Below are positions 28,201 to 37,370 of a DNA stretch of 64,000 bases, piece after piece. A program made the translations under genes and the position numbers. The notes beneath the pieces are model-generated. The model was given only the letters and a program-made list of their open reading frames with translations. It was not told where the DNA came from and made no database searches. The stretch is from Lewinellaceae bacterium (lineage in GTDB: Bacteria > Bacteroidota > Bacteroidia > Chitinophagales > Saprospiraceae). The DNA lies in assembly GCA_016708875.1 (NCBI GenBank), contig JADJFA010000004.1, positions 248,001-312,000 of the forward strand. The letters run 5' to 3'. Every line of letters starts with the position of its first letter. Positions within the stretch are counted from its first letter, which is position 1.

Positions 28201-31200
28201 GTCCACGATACCATCCCGAACGCCTATCAGATTTGCCCCGGCGATTCAGTTCAATTGAACCCCGGCGGATTTGACCTCGGCGCAAGTTACTTCTGGACTT
28301 CTGTACCCTTCGACTCAACACTGATCCCGAACATCCCAAACCCAACCGTAAATCCTTTGGTGGCAACGATTTATACCGTTCAGATTACCAAAGGGCTTTG
28401 CACCGTGGACTACACCGTGGAAGTGAGCCTAAAACCAGGCGCTGAAGTAAACTTGCCCGACGACTGGGTTGCCTGTTCCCCGGATTCTTTGTCCATCACA
28501 GCACAGAGCAATGGCGCGACCGGTTATGAGTGGTCCATTTTCCCTGATTTCAGCGTCATATTTGGCACTACACAAACCGTACAAGTGCTGCCTCCTGGCA
28601 CTTTCTACGTGCGCACAACGGGCGCAGAGTGTTTTGACGTTGACTCTGTACATATCGGTATAGGGTCGCTGGATGTCCAAATTGTAGCAGTCAACGATAT
28701 AGTATGCCCAGGTGATTTTGGCAGCGCCTCAGCCCTTGCATCTATCGGCACACCACCATATACCTACGCCTGGTACAACAGTGACAGCGTTTTGATCGGT
28801 AATGACCAAAATATCATGGGTCTGGACACGGGCGCATACACGGTCATTGTGACTGACTCTGTTGGTTGCACAGCCGAAGCAGCGATCCATATCGCACTCC
28901 TTTCTGCACCTAATGCGGTTATTGAAGGGGGAAATGTGCTTATTTGTGGCGACAGTATCAGTACCGTGCAGTTCATCAATCTTTCTACAGACCAGTTCGA
29001 CCAAATAAGCTCCCATGAATGGACATTGACAGGCCCGACGGTGAGTTTTGTGATTTCTAATCAAGACACCATTGCGCTCCCACTCCCTGTGGATGAAACC
29101 ATTACCGTACAGCTCATCGTCACCTCCAGTCTTGGTTGCAAAGACACCACGACTATTGAATACAACGTGCCGGGTTATCCCGACCTCACGCTTAGCCTTG
29201 ATTCGACTACCATTAACTGTACAGGCGACTCTTTGAGCATTCATGTAATTGGCGGCGGTGACTCTACCTACACGTATGTCTGGTCCCCCGCCGTTACCCT
29301 GAACCCGGACTTGCTCAACATCCTGGTCCACCCTGCCGTTACGACCACTTATGTGCTCACGGCTACAGATGGCAATGCCTGTACAGCCACCGACAGCATC
29401 ACGGTTGAGCCCAACATAGTGCTCGAGTTGTTTCTTTCAGAGAGGCTGGTGCGCACTTGTAGCGATTCCGTTACGATCATCGCAAGCACCAATATACCCG
29501 CCACTATTATCTGGGTACTGGAAGGAGATATCGCATTTAGCGGGGATACAATCACTGTTCCGGCTACTTCTATCACCAGTATTTATACCGTTACAGCCAT
29601 AAGCGGGGATAGTTGTACCGTAGTAGATTCTGTCTCCATTACAGGTTATGGCATTGAACTAAATCTTGACTCCACTGCTGTTTTGAGCATTTGCGAGGGA
29701 GATTCCTTGCCCTTGTCTGTGATTTCAGTGCCAATGTCTGACAGCTTGACCTATGTATGGACCGTAGAAGCGCCCGCAGTACTCAGTGACTCCACTGCTG
29801 TCAATCCAATACTCACAGGGCCTGCGGGCAATTACACCGTTACCGTGATTGTAACAAATGTAATTTGTTCGGATACCCTTTCTTTTGAAGTTGAAATTCT
29901 CCCCGGGTTTAACCTCGAAGGGCTCATTTCAGCCGACCTCTGCAACGGACTCGAAGTGGCTTTCTTTAACGATAGCCTCGTAAGTGGGGTATGGAATTTT
30001 GGTGATGGTACAACAAGTAACGCACTCAATCCTGTCCACACATACAATCTTGCCGGACAATACGACGTGGTCTTTACGTCAAACTTACAGTGTACTCCCG
30101 TCTGGGATTCAACGATCCATGTAAATGCCCTCCCGCTTGAAGCAAGCATTTCTGTCGTTTATCTGGATTGCGTGGATCAGGCTAAAATTCAATTCAATGG
30201 TTTCACCAATCTCCTGGAAACCGACTCGGTCGTTTGGGCCTGGACATTTACCAATGGAACTCCCGCCAGTTCATCTGTACAAAACCCCATCGTAACTTAT
30301 ACAGAAGAAGACACAGTCACGGCAATGCTCGTAGTAAAGGACATCAATGGGTGTCTGGATACCGTTAGTATGCAGTTGGTAATCCATATTATTCAGGATA
30401 CCATCCCTATTGCCTTCGAAATCTGTCCCGGCGATTCTATCCAACTAAATCCTGGAGGATTTGACCTCGGCGCATCGTACCAATGGACTTCCGTGCCTTT
30501 TGACTCTACCCTGAATGTGTTGGACCCAACCCCGGTTGTCTCCCCTTCGGTGCCAACCAGTTATTCCGTGGAAATCAAGCAGGGGCTGTTCTGCTCTGTC
30601 TTGTACACTGCGGATGTAAGCTTCAAGCCCGGCAGTGAGGTGAATTTTGCAGCAGACACCCTTATTGTTTGTACCGGCGACACCTTGTCCTTAACTGCGC
30701 AAAGCAATGGCGCCACAGGATTTGAATGGTCCAGTTCGCCAAGCTTTGACCCCGTTTTTGCCACAACAGATACTGTGCGGGTGCTGCCAAACCACACCTA
30801 CTACGTGCGCACAACCGCTGAATGTTTTGACATAGATTCCATCAGAATCGAGTTGGAAATTCCAGAGATTCAAATCATGCCTTCGGATACAAACATCTGC
30901 CTGGGAGAGGAAACCACTTTGATACTGATGAACCTAAACCCTGATCATATTCTGGTGAATTACGATTGGGAGCCTGATTTGCCGAATATGCCGAATCCCA
31001 TTGTATCCCCTTCAGAAACAACCACTTATTCGGTCACTGTGACCAACCAATTTGGCTGCACGGCATCCCTGGTATTCCCTACTATTCATGTGACCACCGT
31101 AACGGTGGATGCGAATGCAGCGCCGGACAGCTTGTCCTTTACAAATCCTATCACCATTCTGACTGCAACACCAGGCGGAAATGGCAACGTGATCAGTTAT

Positions 31201-31635
31201 TCCTGGTGGCCTACTGCTACACTTAGCAATCCAAATTCGCCGCAAACGGAGGCATCTCCAAAGGAGACTACCACCTACACTGTAACGGTAACCACCTCCG
31301 ACGGCTGTACTGCGATTGATTCGGTTACCGTACATTTCAGGGAGAGCGAGTGTGTTTCTCCATTTGTCTTTATTCCAAATACGTTCACGCCGAACAACGA
31401 TCAGAAAAATGACCTGTTTATCGTGCGTGCCGACGGCATGACAGCCCTGAAAATGATCATCTGGAATCGCTGGGGCGAGATCGTTTACGAGACAGATAAC
31501 CCAAGTGATCCCGGTTGGGACGGCACATACAAGGGCAAAGAAGCTACACCTGATTCCTTTGCCTGGTATGTTTGGTTGACTTGTGGAAACGGGGATATAT
31601 TCGAGTCAAAAGGGAATGTGACCTTGTTGAAGTGA
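25248..31635 (+). CDS. Giant SprB-like adhesin with type B T9SS sorting domain, frameshifted
   Basis: About 2,128 residues from ATG 25248, with a signal peptide ending ASAQ. The N-terminal part has SprB-type repeats (GGTSPYSYIWNNGQTTQT, GGTAPYTYAWDGP). The frame slips at the C-run 26139-26142, where one extra C separates GLAP from GQYYVCVFD. The middle is a duplicated block of about 731 residues holding SprB-like, Ig-like and PKD modules (WNFGDGS in copy 1, WNFGDGT in copy 2). The last 90 residues, FIPNTFTPNNDQKND through KGNVTLLK, are the gliding-motility-associated type B sorting domain. It is a cell-surface adhesin exported by the T9SS, placed directly after SprF-like and PorE-like genes. 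Confidence 0.85.
26523..30880 (+). repeat. Tandem 2.2-kb in-gene duplication (731 codons)
   Basis: Copy 1 runs from 26523 and copy 2 from 28716. The offset is 2,193 bases at GFGSA/DFGSA, 2,196 at the AVI-GGNVL-CGDS segment and 2,199 at ICEGDSLPLSVIS, all multiples of three. Both copies keep the same domain order to the start of the sorting-domain linker. Similarity is obvious at protein level and patchy at DNA level. Confidence 0.85.
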
Positions 31636-31660
31636 TCCTTCCCTCCCTCCCTTCAAAGGG

Positions 31661-31804
31661 GCCACGGATGAGATGGAACACGGATTTTAGGCTTGACTAT
31701 CTAAATCTGTGTAAATCCGTGTCCCATCCATGTCATCCGTGGCCCCTTTGTATAGATCCCAAAATCCATGTCCAATCCATGTCATCCGTGGCCCCTTTGT
31801 ATAG
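31661..31804. repeat. Dispersed repeat, ACACGGATGACACGGAT family
   Basis: One degenerate forward copy (about 31661-31690) faces reverse copies at about 31705-31752 and 31755-31804. The latter two share an extra tandem gtggcccctttgtatag segment. They lie downstream of the adhesin gene. Confidence 0.75.
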
Positions 31805-31869
31805 CAAAAATCTAATCCAAAAATCCAAAATCAAGAGTGCTGCGTATATTTACACGCATCTGCTCTTCC

Positions 31870-32247
31870 ATGAAAAAATCTTCCGCCTGGCTTCTTTTGA
31901 CAACTTACCTCTGCGCCTCTTGTGCAGGTATGCTGCCTTTGGCCTTGGATGTTGTGGCCCACGTTTTGTGGCACAAGGAGCACATCGAACACGTCCACCA
32001 GGGTAAAGAAGACCACGGTCACGTAGCTGTCGAAATGGCGCAAATGCTACATGAAAATCAAAACAACGGTGCAGTTTTATCAGAGATGAATGGCGGAAAG
32101 GTCAATTTGTCTGCGCATTATTGCCCATTGCCCGTTTTTGAGTCCTCAGAATTGCAGGATTGGCAATTTGTTCCTTTTCCACTTCTGCGTTTTAATCTGC
32201 CGACAGGAGTAGAAAGCACTATTTTTCTGCCTCCAGAAATGGCTTGA
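31870..32247 (+). CDS. Small exported histidine-rich protein
   Basis: A 125-residue protein from ATG 31870. A hydrophobic signal (residues 1-20, ending CASCAG) is followed by a His-rich segment, HVLWHKEHIEHVHQGKEDHGH, in the first half of the mature chain; it would bind transition metals. The C-terminal part holds a CPLPVFESSELQ stretch and no known domain. It stands 131 bases upstream of a TonB-dependent receptor whose plug also carries an SHAHGQG motif, so the pair may handle a metal such as zinc, copper or nickel. That role is inference from composition and context. I do not recognise a named family. Confidence 0.6.
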   Translation: MKKSSAWLLLTTYLCASCAGMLPLALDVVAHVLWHKEHIEHVHQGKEDHGHVAVEMAQMLHENQNNGAVLSEMNGGKVNLSAHYCPLPVFESSELQDWQFVPFPLLRFNLPTGVESTIFLPPEMA

Positions 32248-32378
32248 TTCCCTTTTTTTCTTGCAATAGAAGTCCTGCTCCATTCAAATGGATGACAAGG
32301 CTTCTCACCCTATTATTCAACTTACGAGCAACCTCATGCCCATTTAGGCAGTGTGCGGCTCGTTCAATATATTTTAAA

Positions 32379-34635
32379 ATGAAAAACCTTTTCTGGCTGA
32401 AAAACGCCCTGTTTGCCTGCCTTTTAGTTTGTAATACCTCTTGGCTCCTTGCCCATAATATCATAGGTCGCATCACAGACGCTTCCACGGGAGAAGTCAT
32501 TACCGGGGCGACTATTTTTATCCCCTCCTTAAACATTGGCACCACCAGCGATGAATTGGGTGCGTTCAAATTTAAAAATCTGGACGGAGAGTCCTACGAA
32601 CTGAGTGTGTCGTTTGTCGGGTTTGTTACCCAAAATGTGCAAGCAACCACCTCTGGGGTACTCGATATCCGCTTAAAACCCACTACCCTCAACCTAAGTG
32701 AAATTGTGGTAAGCGGACAGCGTGACCTGTCCAAAACCATGACCATCATCAACAAAATTGACCTTGAATTGCGCCCCACCCGTTCTTCACAGGATGTATT
32801 GCGTATGGTTCCGGGGCTCTTCACCGCACAGCATGCAGGCGGTGGCAAAGCAGAGCAAATTTACCTGCGCGGTTTCGACATTGACCACGGCACCGACATT
32901 CGGGTAACGGTGGATGGCATGCCCGTGAATATGGTCAGCCACGCCCACGGTCAGGGTTACGCAGACCTGCATTTCCTGATCCCGGAACTCATTGACAATG
33001 TGGATTTTAACAAAGGCCCATACTATAGCCAACAAGGCGATTTCACCACAGCAGGATACGCCAATTTCAATACCCGCAATGCCCTCAGCCGTAGCTCGCT
33101 AAAATTCGAGGCAGGACGTTTCGACACCTATCGCGCAGTTGGATTGATTGACCTGCTCAAAGGCAACACCGACAATCGCCACAATGCCTATTTTGCCTCA
33201 GACCTTACTTTTACAAATGGCCCATTCGATAGCCCGCAAAACTTCAACCGCATCAACCTGATGGGCAAATACCACGGCCTTATTGGTACAGACAAGGTGC
33301 TAACGGTGTCATTGTCAACTTTCACCAGTCGCTGGGAAGCTTCTGGTCAAGTTCCTGATCGGGCAGTAAAAAGCGGCATCATTGGTCGTTTTGGCTCCAT
33401 TGACGACCGGGAAGGCGGCAATACCAGTCGCACAAATGCCAATATTCAACTGCGGCAAAATCTCCAAAACGGCGACCTCCTGCGCAACCAATTTTACTAC
33501 GTCAAAAACCAGTTTCAGCTTTTCTCCAATTTCACTTTTTTCCTCGACGACCCCGTCAATGGCGACGAAATCCGCCAGTTTGAAGACCGCGATATTTTCG
33601 GATACAATCTTTCCTACGCAGCAGAACGTGAAATCGGCTCGATGTCGCTGCGCTCGGAGGCTGGTCTGGAACTCCGCTACGATAAAACCAAAGGCACTGA
33701 GCTGGCGCATACCGCCAGACGAAACCAACTGATCAATCGTCTGGCACTGGGCGATATTGACCAGCTAAATGCCGGTTTGTACATAGATGAAGTGCTGAAA
33801 GTGACCGAACGGTTCTCCGTAAACGCCGGGCTTCGTTTCGATCAATTCAGTTTTGGCTACGTAAATCAGTTGGACAGCGTTTATAACCATCAGGTTGTTT
33901 ATGCCAACATTGCCAGCCCCAAATTGAATTTCTACTACAACGCCAGTCCGAACGTGCAGATTTACCTCAAATCCGGCATTGGTTTTCACTCCAACGATAC
34001 CCGTGTGGTGGTGCCACAGAACGGGGTTGAAATCCTGCCCAAAGCGTACGGCGTAGATCTTGGAACCTTTGTCAAGCCCTTTCCACGATTGCTCTTAAAC
34101 CTTGCGGGCTGGTTCCTCGATTTGGATCAGGAATTCGTTTATGTTGGAGATGCTGCGGTGGTAGAACCCTCCGGAAAAACACGCCGCTATGGCTTTGATT
34201 TCTCTGGGCGTTATCAGGCTGCTGACTGGCTTTTTCTGGATGTGGACTTGAATTATACCATGCCGCGCAGTCGCGAAGTGGCTGAAGGCGAGGATTTATT
34301 CCGCTCGCGCCGACCTTCACCAGTATTGGCGGCCTCACTACCAAGTTTGGAAAAGGTTTGAACGCCAGTCTGCGCTACCGCCATATTTCAGACCGCCCGG
34401 CCAACGAAAACAACACAGTTACCGCCCTTGGCTATACCGTTTTGGATGGCGGTATTACTTTCACCGCCCGGAAATGTGAGTTCGGATTGTCGTTCGAGAA
34501 TATCTTGAATGTGGATTGGAACGAAGCGCAATTTGACACCGAAAGCCGCCTTTTAACGAGCCGGAACCCGTGTCGGAACTCACTATACGCCAGGTACGCC
34601 GTTTTTTGTGAAAGGGCGCGACAGTTCTTTTCTAA
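32379..34635 (+). CDS. TonB-dependent receptor with CarboxypepD-like N-domain, multiply frameshifted
   Basis: ATG 32379 starts a signal peptide ending SWLLAHN. A carboxypeptidase-regulatory-like module follows (residues about 27-110), then the plug (VLRMVPGLFTAQHAGGG, LRGFDIDHGTDI, GMPVNMVSHAHGQGYADLHF) and a 22-strand-type barrel. The first frame stops at 34361, but the frame starting upstream of 34358 continues the barrel (IGGLTTKFGKGLNA, RYRHISDRPAN). Further shifts near 34545-34580 (EPEPVSEL, then HYTPGTPFFVKG) and 34608-34618 are needed to reach a plausible aromatic C-terminus at 34635. The exact end is inferred. It is an active outer-membrane importer; with the His-rich neighbour, a metal complex is a reasonable ligand guess. 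Confidence 0.75.
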
Positions 34636-34657
34636 TCTTGCCTTCGGCCGACGTGGC

Positions 34658-34733
34658 AAGGGGGACACGGATGACACGGATTGGACACGGATTTCACGGA
34701 TTTGATTTACTTTGTGTATTAAATCCGTGTCCA
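34658..34733. repeat. Dispersed repeat, ACACGGATGACACGGAT family
   Basis: A forward copy (gacacggatgacacggattggacacggattt) faces a short reverse copy (aaatccgtgtcc) at 34720-34733. It lies just downstream of the TonB receptor. Confidence 0.75.
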
Positions 34734-34800
34734 AAATTTACAAATAACTCACTCGTAATCACAGTTCGGGCCTTGTTCCACCCAACCTTCATCATCAAAA

Positions 34801-35671
34801 ATGAAACCCTCCGAACTCATCCTCAACAAAGACGGCAGCATCTACCACCTCCACTTACGACCCGAACAAGTGGCCCCGCTCATCATTACCGTGGGCGACC
34901 CGGAGCGCGTCTCAAAAAGTGAGCCGCTATTTCGATCGGGTAGAATACCGCGTGCGTAAACGTGAATTTGTGACGCACACAGGCTGGATTGGCAAAACAC
35001 GACTCTCGGTCATCAGCACGGGCATTGGCCCTGACAATATTGACATAGTGTTGAACGAACTGGACGCCCTTTTCAACATTGAGCTGGCAACAAGACAAGT
35101 AAAACCCAATCTTACTTCCTTGACATTCATCCGCCTGGGCACGGCGGGCAGTTTGCAGCGGGAGGTTCCGGCGGATGCATTCGTCGCCTCGTCCGGGGCG
35201 ATTGGCATGGATGGGCTGATGCAATTCTACCACGCACCCGAACAGCAAAACCATCCGCTCCTATCAGCCTTGCGCGGCCATTGCAAGGGTCAGTGGGATT
35301 TCCCGCTCGCGCCCTATTTCGTTGAATCTGATCCAGGCTTGCTGCGGCATTTTTCAGAAAATTTCCATCAGGGAATTACGGCTACTAATCCTGGCTTTTA
35401 CGGTGCCCAGGGCCGACAACTCCGTGCGCCTGTGCGCCAATCTCATTATCTGGATTTGCTGCAAAGTTTTGAGTTTCAAGAAAGGAAGATTGTAAACCTG
35501 GAAATGGAAACGGCAGCGATTTATGGCTTGTCCCAATTGCTGGGACATCGAGCGGTGTCGCTCAGTGCGATTTTAGCTAACCGTGCCGAGGGTAAATTCA
35601 GCCAAAACCCTGCCCGCAGTGTCCGCAGGCTTTTGGAAACGGCCCTTGAAAAAATTTCATCTGGATTTTGA
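34801..35671 (+). CDS. Uridine/purine nucleoside phosphorylase (PNP/UDP family 1), frameshifted
   Basis: ATG 34801 opens MKPSELILNKDGS, then LIITVGDPERV, the phosphate-binding GDPxR motif. The frame slips at the A-run 34914-34918, after which SRYFDRVEYRVRKREF continues the same protein in the ORF entered at 34919. Later signatures are ISTGIGPDN, RLGTAGSL, and the nucleoside-binding NLEMETAAIYGL (the EMET motif). The enzyme cleaves a nucleoside with phosphate to base and ribose 1-phosphate in the cytoplasm. Uridine phosphorylase is the closest subfamily by eye. Intact length is about 289 residues. Confidence 0.85.
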
Positions 35672-35702
35672 GAACTTGACAATAACTTGCGCGGCGTTTT
35701 AT

Positions 35703-35786
35703 GTACCCCGGAACGCTGTTCCGGGACGCCGGAAGCGTTCCAGGACAATTTATTATTATAACTCCCGGAACAGCGTTCCGGGGTAC
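35703..35786. repeat. Palindromic repeat, CCGGAACnnnGTTCCGG family
   Basis: Three CCGGAAC-type palindrome units lie between outer ends gtaccccggaacg and cgttccggggtac, so the whole 84 bp can fold into one stem. It sits between the phosphorylase gene and the following lipoprotein gene and resembles 19066-19122. Confidence 0.75.
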
Positions 35787-35803
35787 AAAATTCAACCACA
35801 AGT

Positions 35804-36220
35804 ATGAAAACCTTCCGCAACACCCTGAGCTCGCTGATGTTTGGCTTTTTGCTCCTTACAGCAGCCAGTACCATCCAGTCCTGCAGCAAATTTGACAAAG
35901 CTGGCTTCGACAACGCAGCTAACCTGACAAATTCCCTCCCCGAATTGATGAGCAAAGCAACCGGCAAGTATTCTGCCAACACTGATGCCATCAAAAAAGT
36001 AAGCGATGCGCTCGCCAACGCCGTGAAACACGCCGAGTCTCGTAAAAAGAACAAGGAAATCGCAGAGTCCTGGAAAACCCTGCAAAACGAGCTCGTGAAT
36101 CCTTTCCTCGCTCGTTGGAAAGAAAAAGGAATGCTTGACAAAGATCTCGTTAAAGAATCCACTGCTCAGGTAAGCAAAAGCCTGGAAGCCATTAAAAAGG
36201 CCGAGTTGGCACGGAAGTAA
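35804..36220 (+). CDS. Small helical lipoprotein, unknown function
   Basis: A 138-residue protein. Residues 1-26 are a lipoprotein signal with box TIQSC (Cys 27). The mature part is almost entirely helical and charged, with amphipathic stretches (DAIKKVSDALANAVKHAES, AQVSKSLEAIKKAELARK). It is probably anchored to the periplasmic side of a membrane. No domain is recognised. It follows a palindromic repeat and precedes a repeat cluster, without an obvious operon partner. Confidence 0.6.
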   Translation: MKTFRNTLSSLMFGFLLLTAASTIQSCSKFDKAGFDNAANLTNSLPELMSKATGKYSANTDAIKKVSDALANAVKHAESRKKNKEIAESWKTLQNELVNPFLARWKEKGMLDKDLVKESTAQVSKSLEAIKKAELARK

Positions 36221-36284
36221 TTTGGATATTGGGATATTGAGATATTGAGATATTTAGTATTCAGGTTCCTGTCACCAATTTACC

Positions 36285-36392
36285 GCCATAGCCGCGAAGG
36301 CGGGTCGCCATCCACAATTTACCGGCCATGGCCTTAGCGAAGGCGGGTCACCAATTTACCCGCCGTAGCCATAGCGAAGGCGGGTCACTATT
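36285..36392. repeat. Cluster of GCGAAGGCGGGTCACCA-type repeats
   Basis: Three imperfect copies of a unit reading roughly aatttacc-cgccatagc-gcgaaggcgggtcacc follow one another between two plus-strand genes. The GC-rich core matches the palindrome inside coding sequence at 3312-3338. It is an intergenic REP-like element. Confidence 0.7.
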
Positions 36393-36413
36393 AAACCATT
36401 CACCATTCCACCC

Positions 36414-36750
36414 ATGCCGGACAAACAAAAAAACATCGAAAAAGGCCTCGACAATCTTGACGATCAAATCGTTGGGCTGGTAGGCAAACACGTCAAGCGC
36501 AACAAAGAGCGCTATGAAAAACTGGCCAAAAAACTCCAGGCCGAGCTCAAAAAAGACACCAAACGCTACGCCAAACTTTTGGCCGACGAGAAAATCGAAC
36601 CCGCCGATTTTGAAATGCTGGTAAAAGGCCGCTGGGCGCAATTGAAAATCGAACTGTTATCTGAAGCAGTCGTCTCCAAAAGCAAGTTTGAAGGGATTGC
36701 CGGGGATGTGCTGGCGCTTACGCTGGATACGGTGTTGGACGCGGTTTGCA
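36414..36750 (+). CDS. Small charged cytoplasmic protein, unknown function, stop codon unclear
   Basis: Starts at ATG 36414. The first 110 or so residues are convincing: a strongly charged helical protein (GLDNLDDQIVGLVGKHVKRN, RYEKLAKKLQAELKK, MLVKGRWAQLKIELL) ending near DVLALTLDTVLDAV. The reading frame then stays open through a rho-independent terminator and antisense over the next gene to 37214. That tail looks noncoding, so I end the feature at the conserved part. A lost stop through an indel near 36745 is the simplest explanation. No signal peptide and no known domain are visible. Confidence 0.5.
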
Positions 36751-36787
36751 AAAGCCCTGTATCGGATTCGGTACAGGGGCTTTTTTG
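36750..36787 (+). terminator. Rho-independent terminator
   Basis: AAAAGCCCTGTA (36750-36761) pairs with TACAGGGGCTTTTTT (36772-36786) with one bulged G and ends in a six-T run. It is the clearest intrinsic terminator in the window and belongs to the gene starting at 36414. Confidence 0.8.
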
Positions 36788-36793
36788 GTGGCA

Positions 36794-36826
36794 AACGTTG
36801 GAAGGGTTTAAAACCCTTCCAACGTT
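36794..36826. repeat. Perfect 16-bp inverted repeat
   Basis: AACGTTGGAAGGGTTT (36794-36809) and AAACCCTTCCAACGTT (36811-36826) are exact reverse complements separated by one base. It lies between the terminator and the end of the convergent gene, and may be a dispersed palindrome or back-up terminator. Confidence 0.75.
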
Positions 36827-36849
36827 CTCAACATATCCACGAATAAGTT

Positions 36850-37212
36850 TCACTCCCCCATCTCCAAATGCATCTTATGAAAAAACCGATGCAGCAAGGG
36901 CGATAATATCAAGCCTGATGCTGCAAGGAAAACCACTCCGCTGTACAGGGCGTATAAACCAGCAAAAATCTGAACCCCAGATCTTTTTTCAAAGGGCAAG
37001 GCCTCAATATCCAGTCCCGGCCCCATGCCTGTCAGGATCATGGATGCATTGTAAAACGACTCGATCCAGCCGATGCCAGAATAGACGCGATAGCCGACCA
37101 TGCCTAAGAATAATGAAATGCCAATCACCAGGATTGCAAACGCAGCATATCGCAGCGCGCGGAGCACAAAATGACGGCGTGAGAGGAGCGGTTGTGATTT
37201 GTGTTCGAACAT
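36850..37212 (-). CDS. Two-helix membrane protein resembling an ion-channel pore module
   Basis: A 120-residue protein. A basic N-terminus (SRRHFVLRALRY) is followed by a membrane helix (residues about 20-40), a pore-like re-entrant stretch (GWIESFYNASMILTGMGPG, about 48-66) and a second helix (about 80-105) that ends LLHRFFHKMH. The order helix, P-loop with a T-G-M-G sequence, helix imitates 2TM potassium channels, but the K+ filter TVGYGD is not conserved. It is probably an inner-membrane protein; transport function is unproven. It is convergent with the gene at 36414 and preceded by a gattgagac-type tandem repeat. Confidence 0.65.
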   Translation of the reverse strand: MFEHKSQPLLSRRHFVLRALRYAAFAILVIGISLFLGMVGYRVYSGIGWIESFYNASMILTGMGPGLDIEALPFEKRSGVQIFAGLYALYSGVVFLAASGLILSPLLHRFFHKMHLEMGE

Positions 37213-37290
37213 GAGAAAAAATTGAGACGATTGAGACGATTGTTGCGATTGGCAAGATTGATACGATTGATTCGATTGGCAAGATTGTCC
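37213..37290. repeat. Degenerate tandem repeat (GATTGAGAC/GATTGGCAA words)
   Basis: About 78 bases made of short units such as attgagacgattgagacgatt and cgattggcaagattg. It lies immediately upstream of the 36850-37212 gene and downstream of the giant adhesin's terminator. No promoter box is apparent within it. Confidence 0.6.
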
Positions 37291-37298
37291 GTCCTGTC

Positions 37299-37341
37299 AA
37301 AAAAGCGGCCTCCGAGACTTACAAAAGATCTCGAAGGCCGC
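37299..37341 (-). terminator. Rho-independent terminator of the second giant adhesin
   Basis: Read on the minus strand, a 13-bp stem (37329-37341 with 37305-37317, one mismatch) is followed by six T residues (complement of 37299-37304). It lies 30 bases past the stop codon at 37371. Confidence 0.8.
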
Positions 37342-37370
37342 AATTAATTTAGGACCGCTGTTGGGCGTGC

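Noticed and set aside
37213..37290. Regular short repeats suggesting a CRISPR array
   Set aside because: Units are only about 9-15 bases, degenerate and without unique spacers; no cas genes are nearby.
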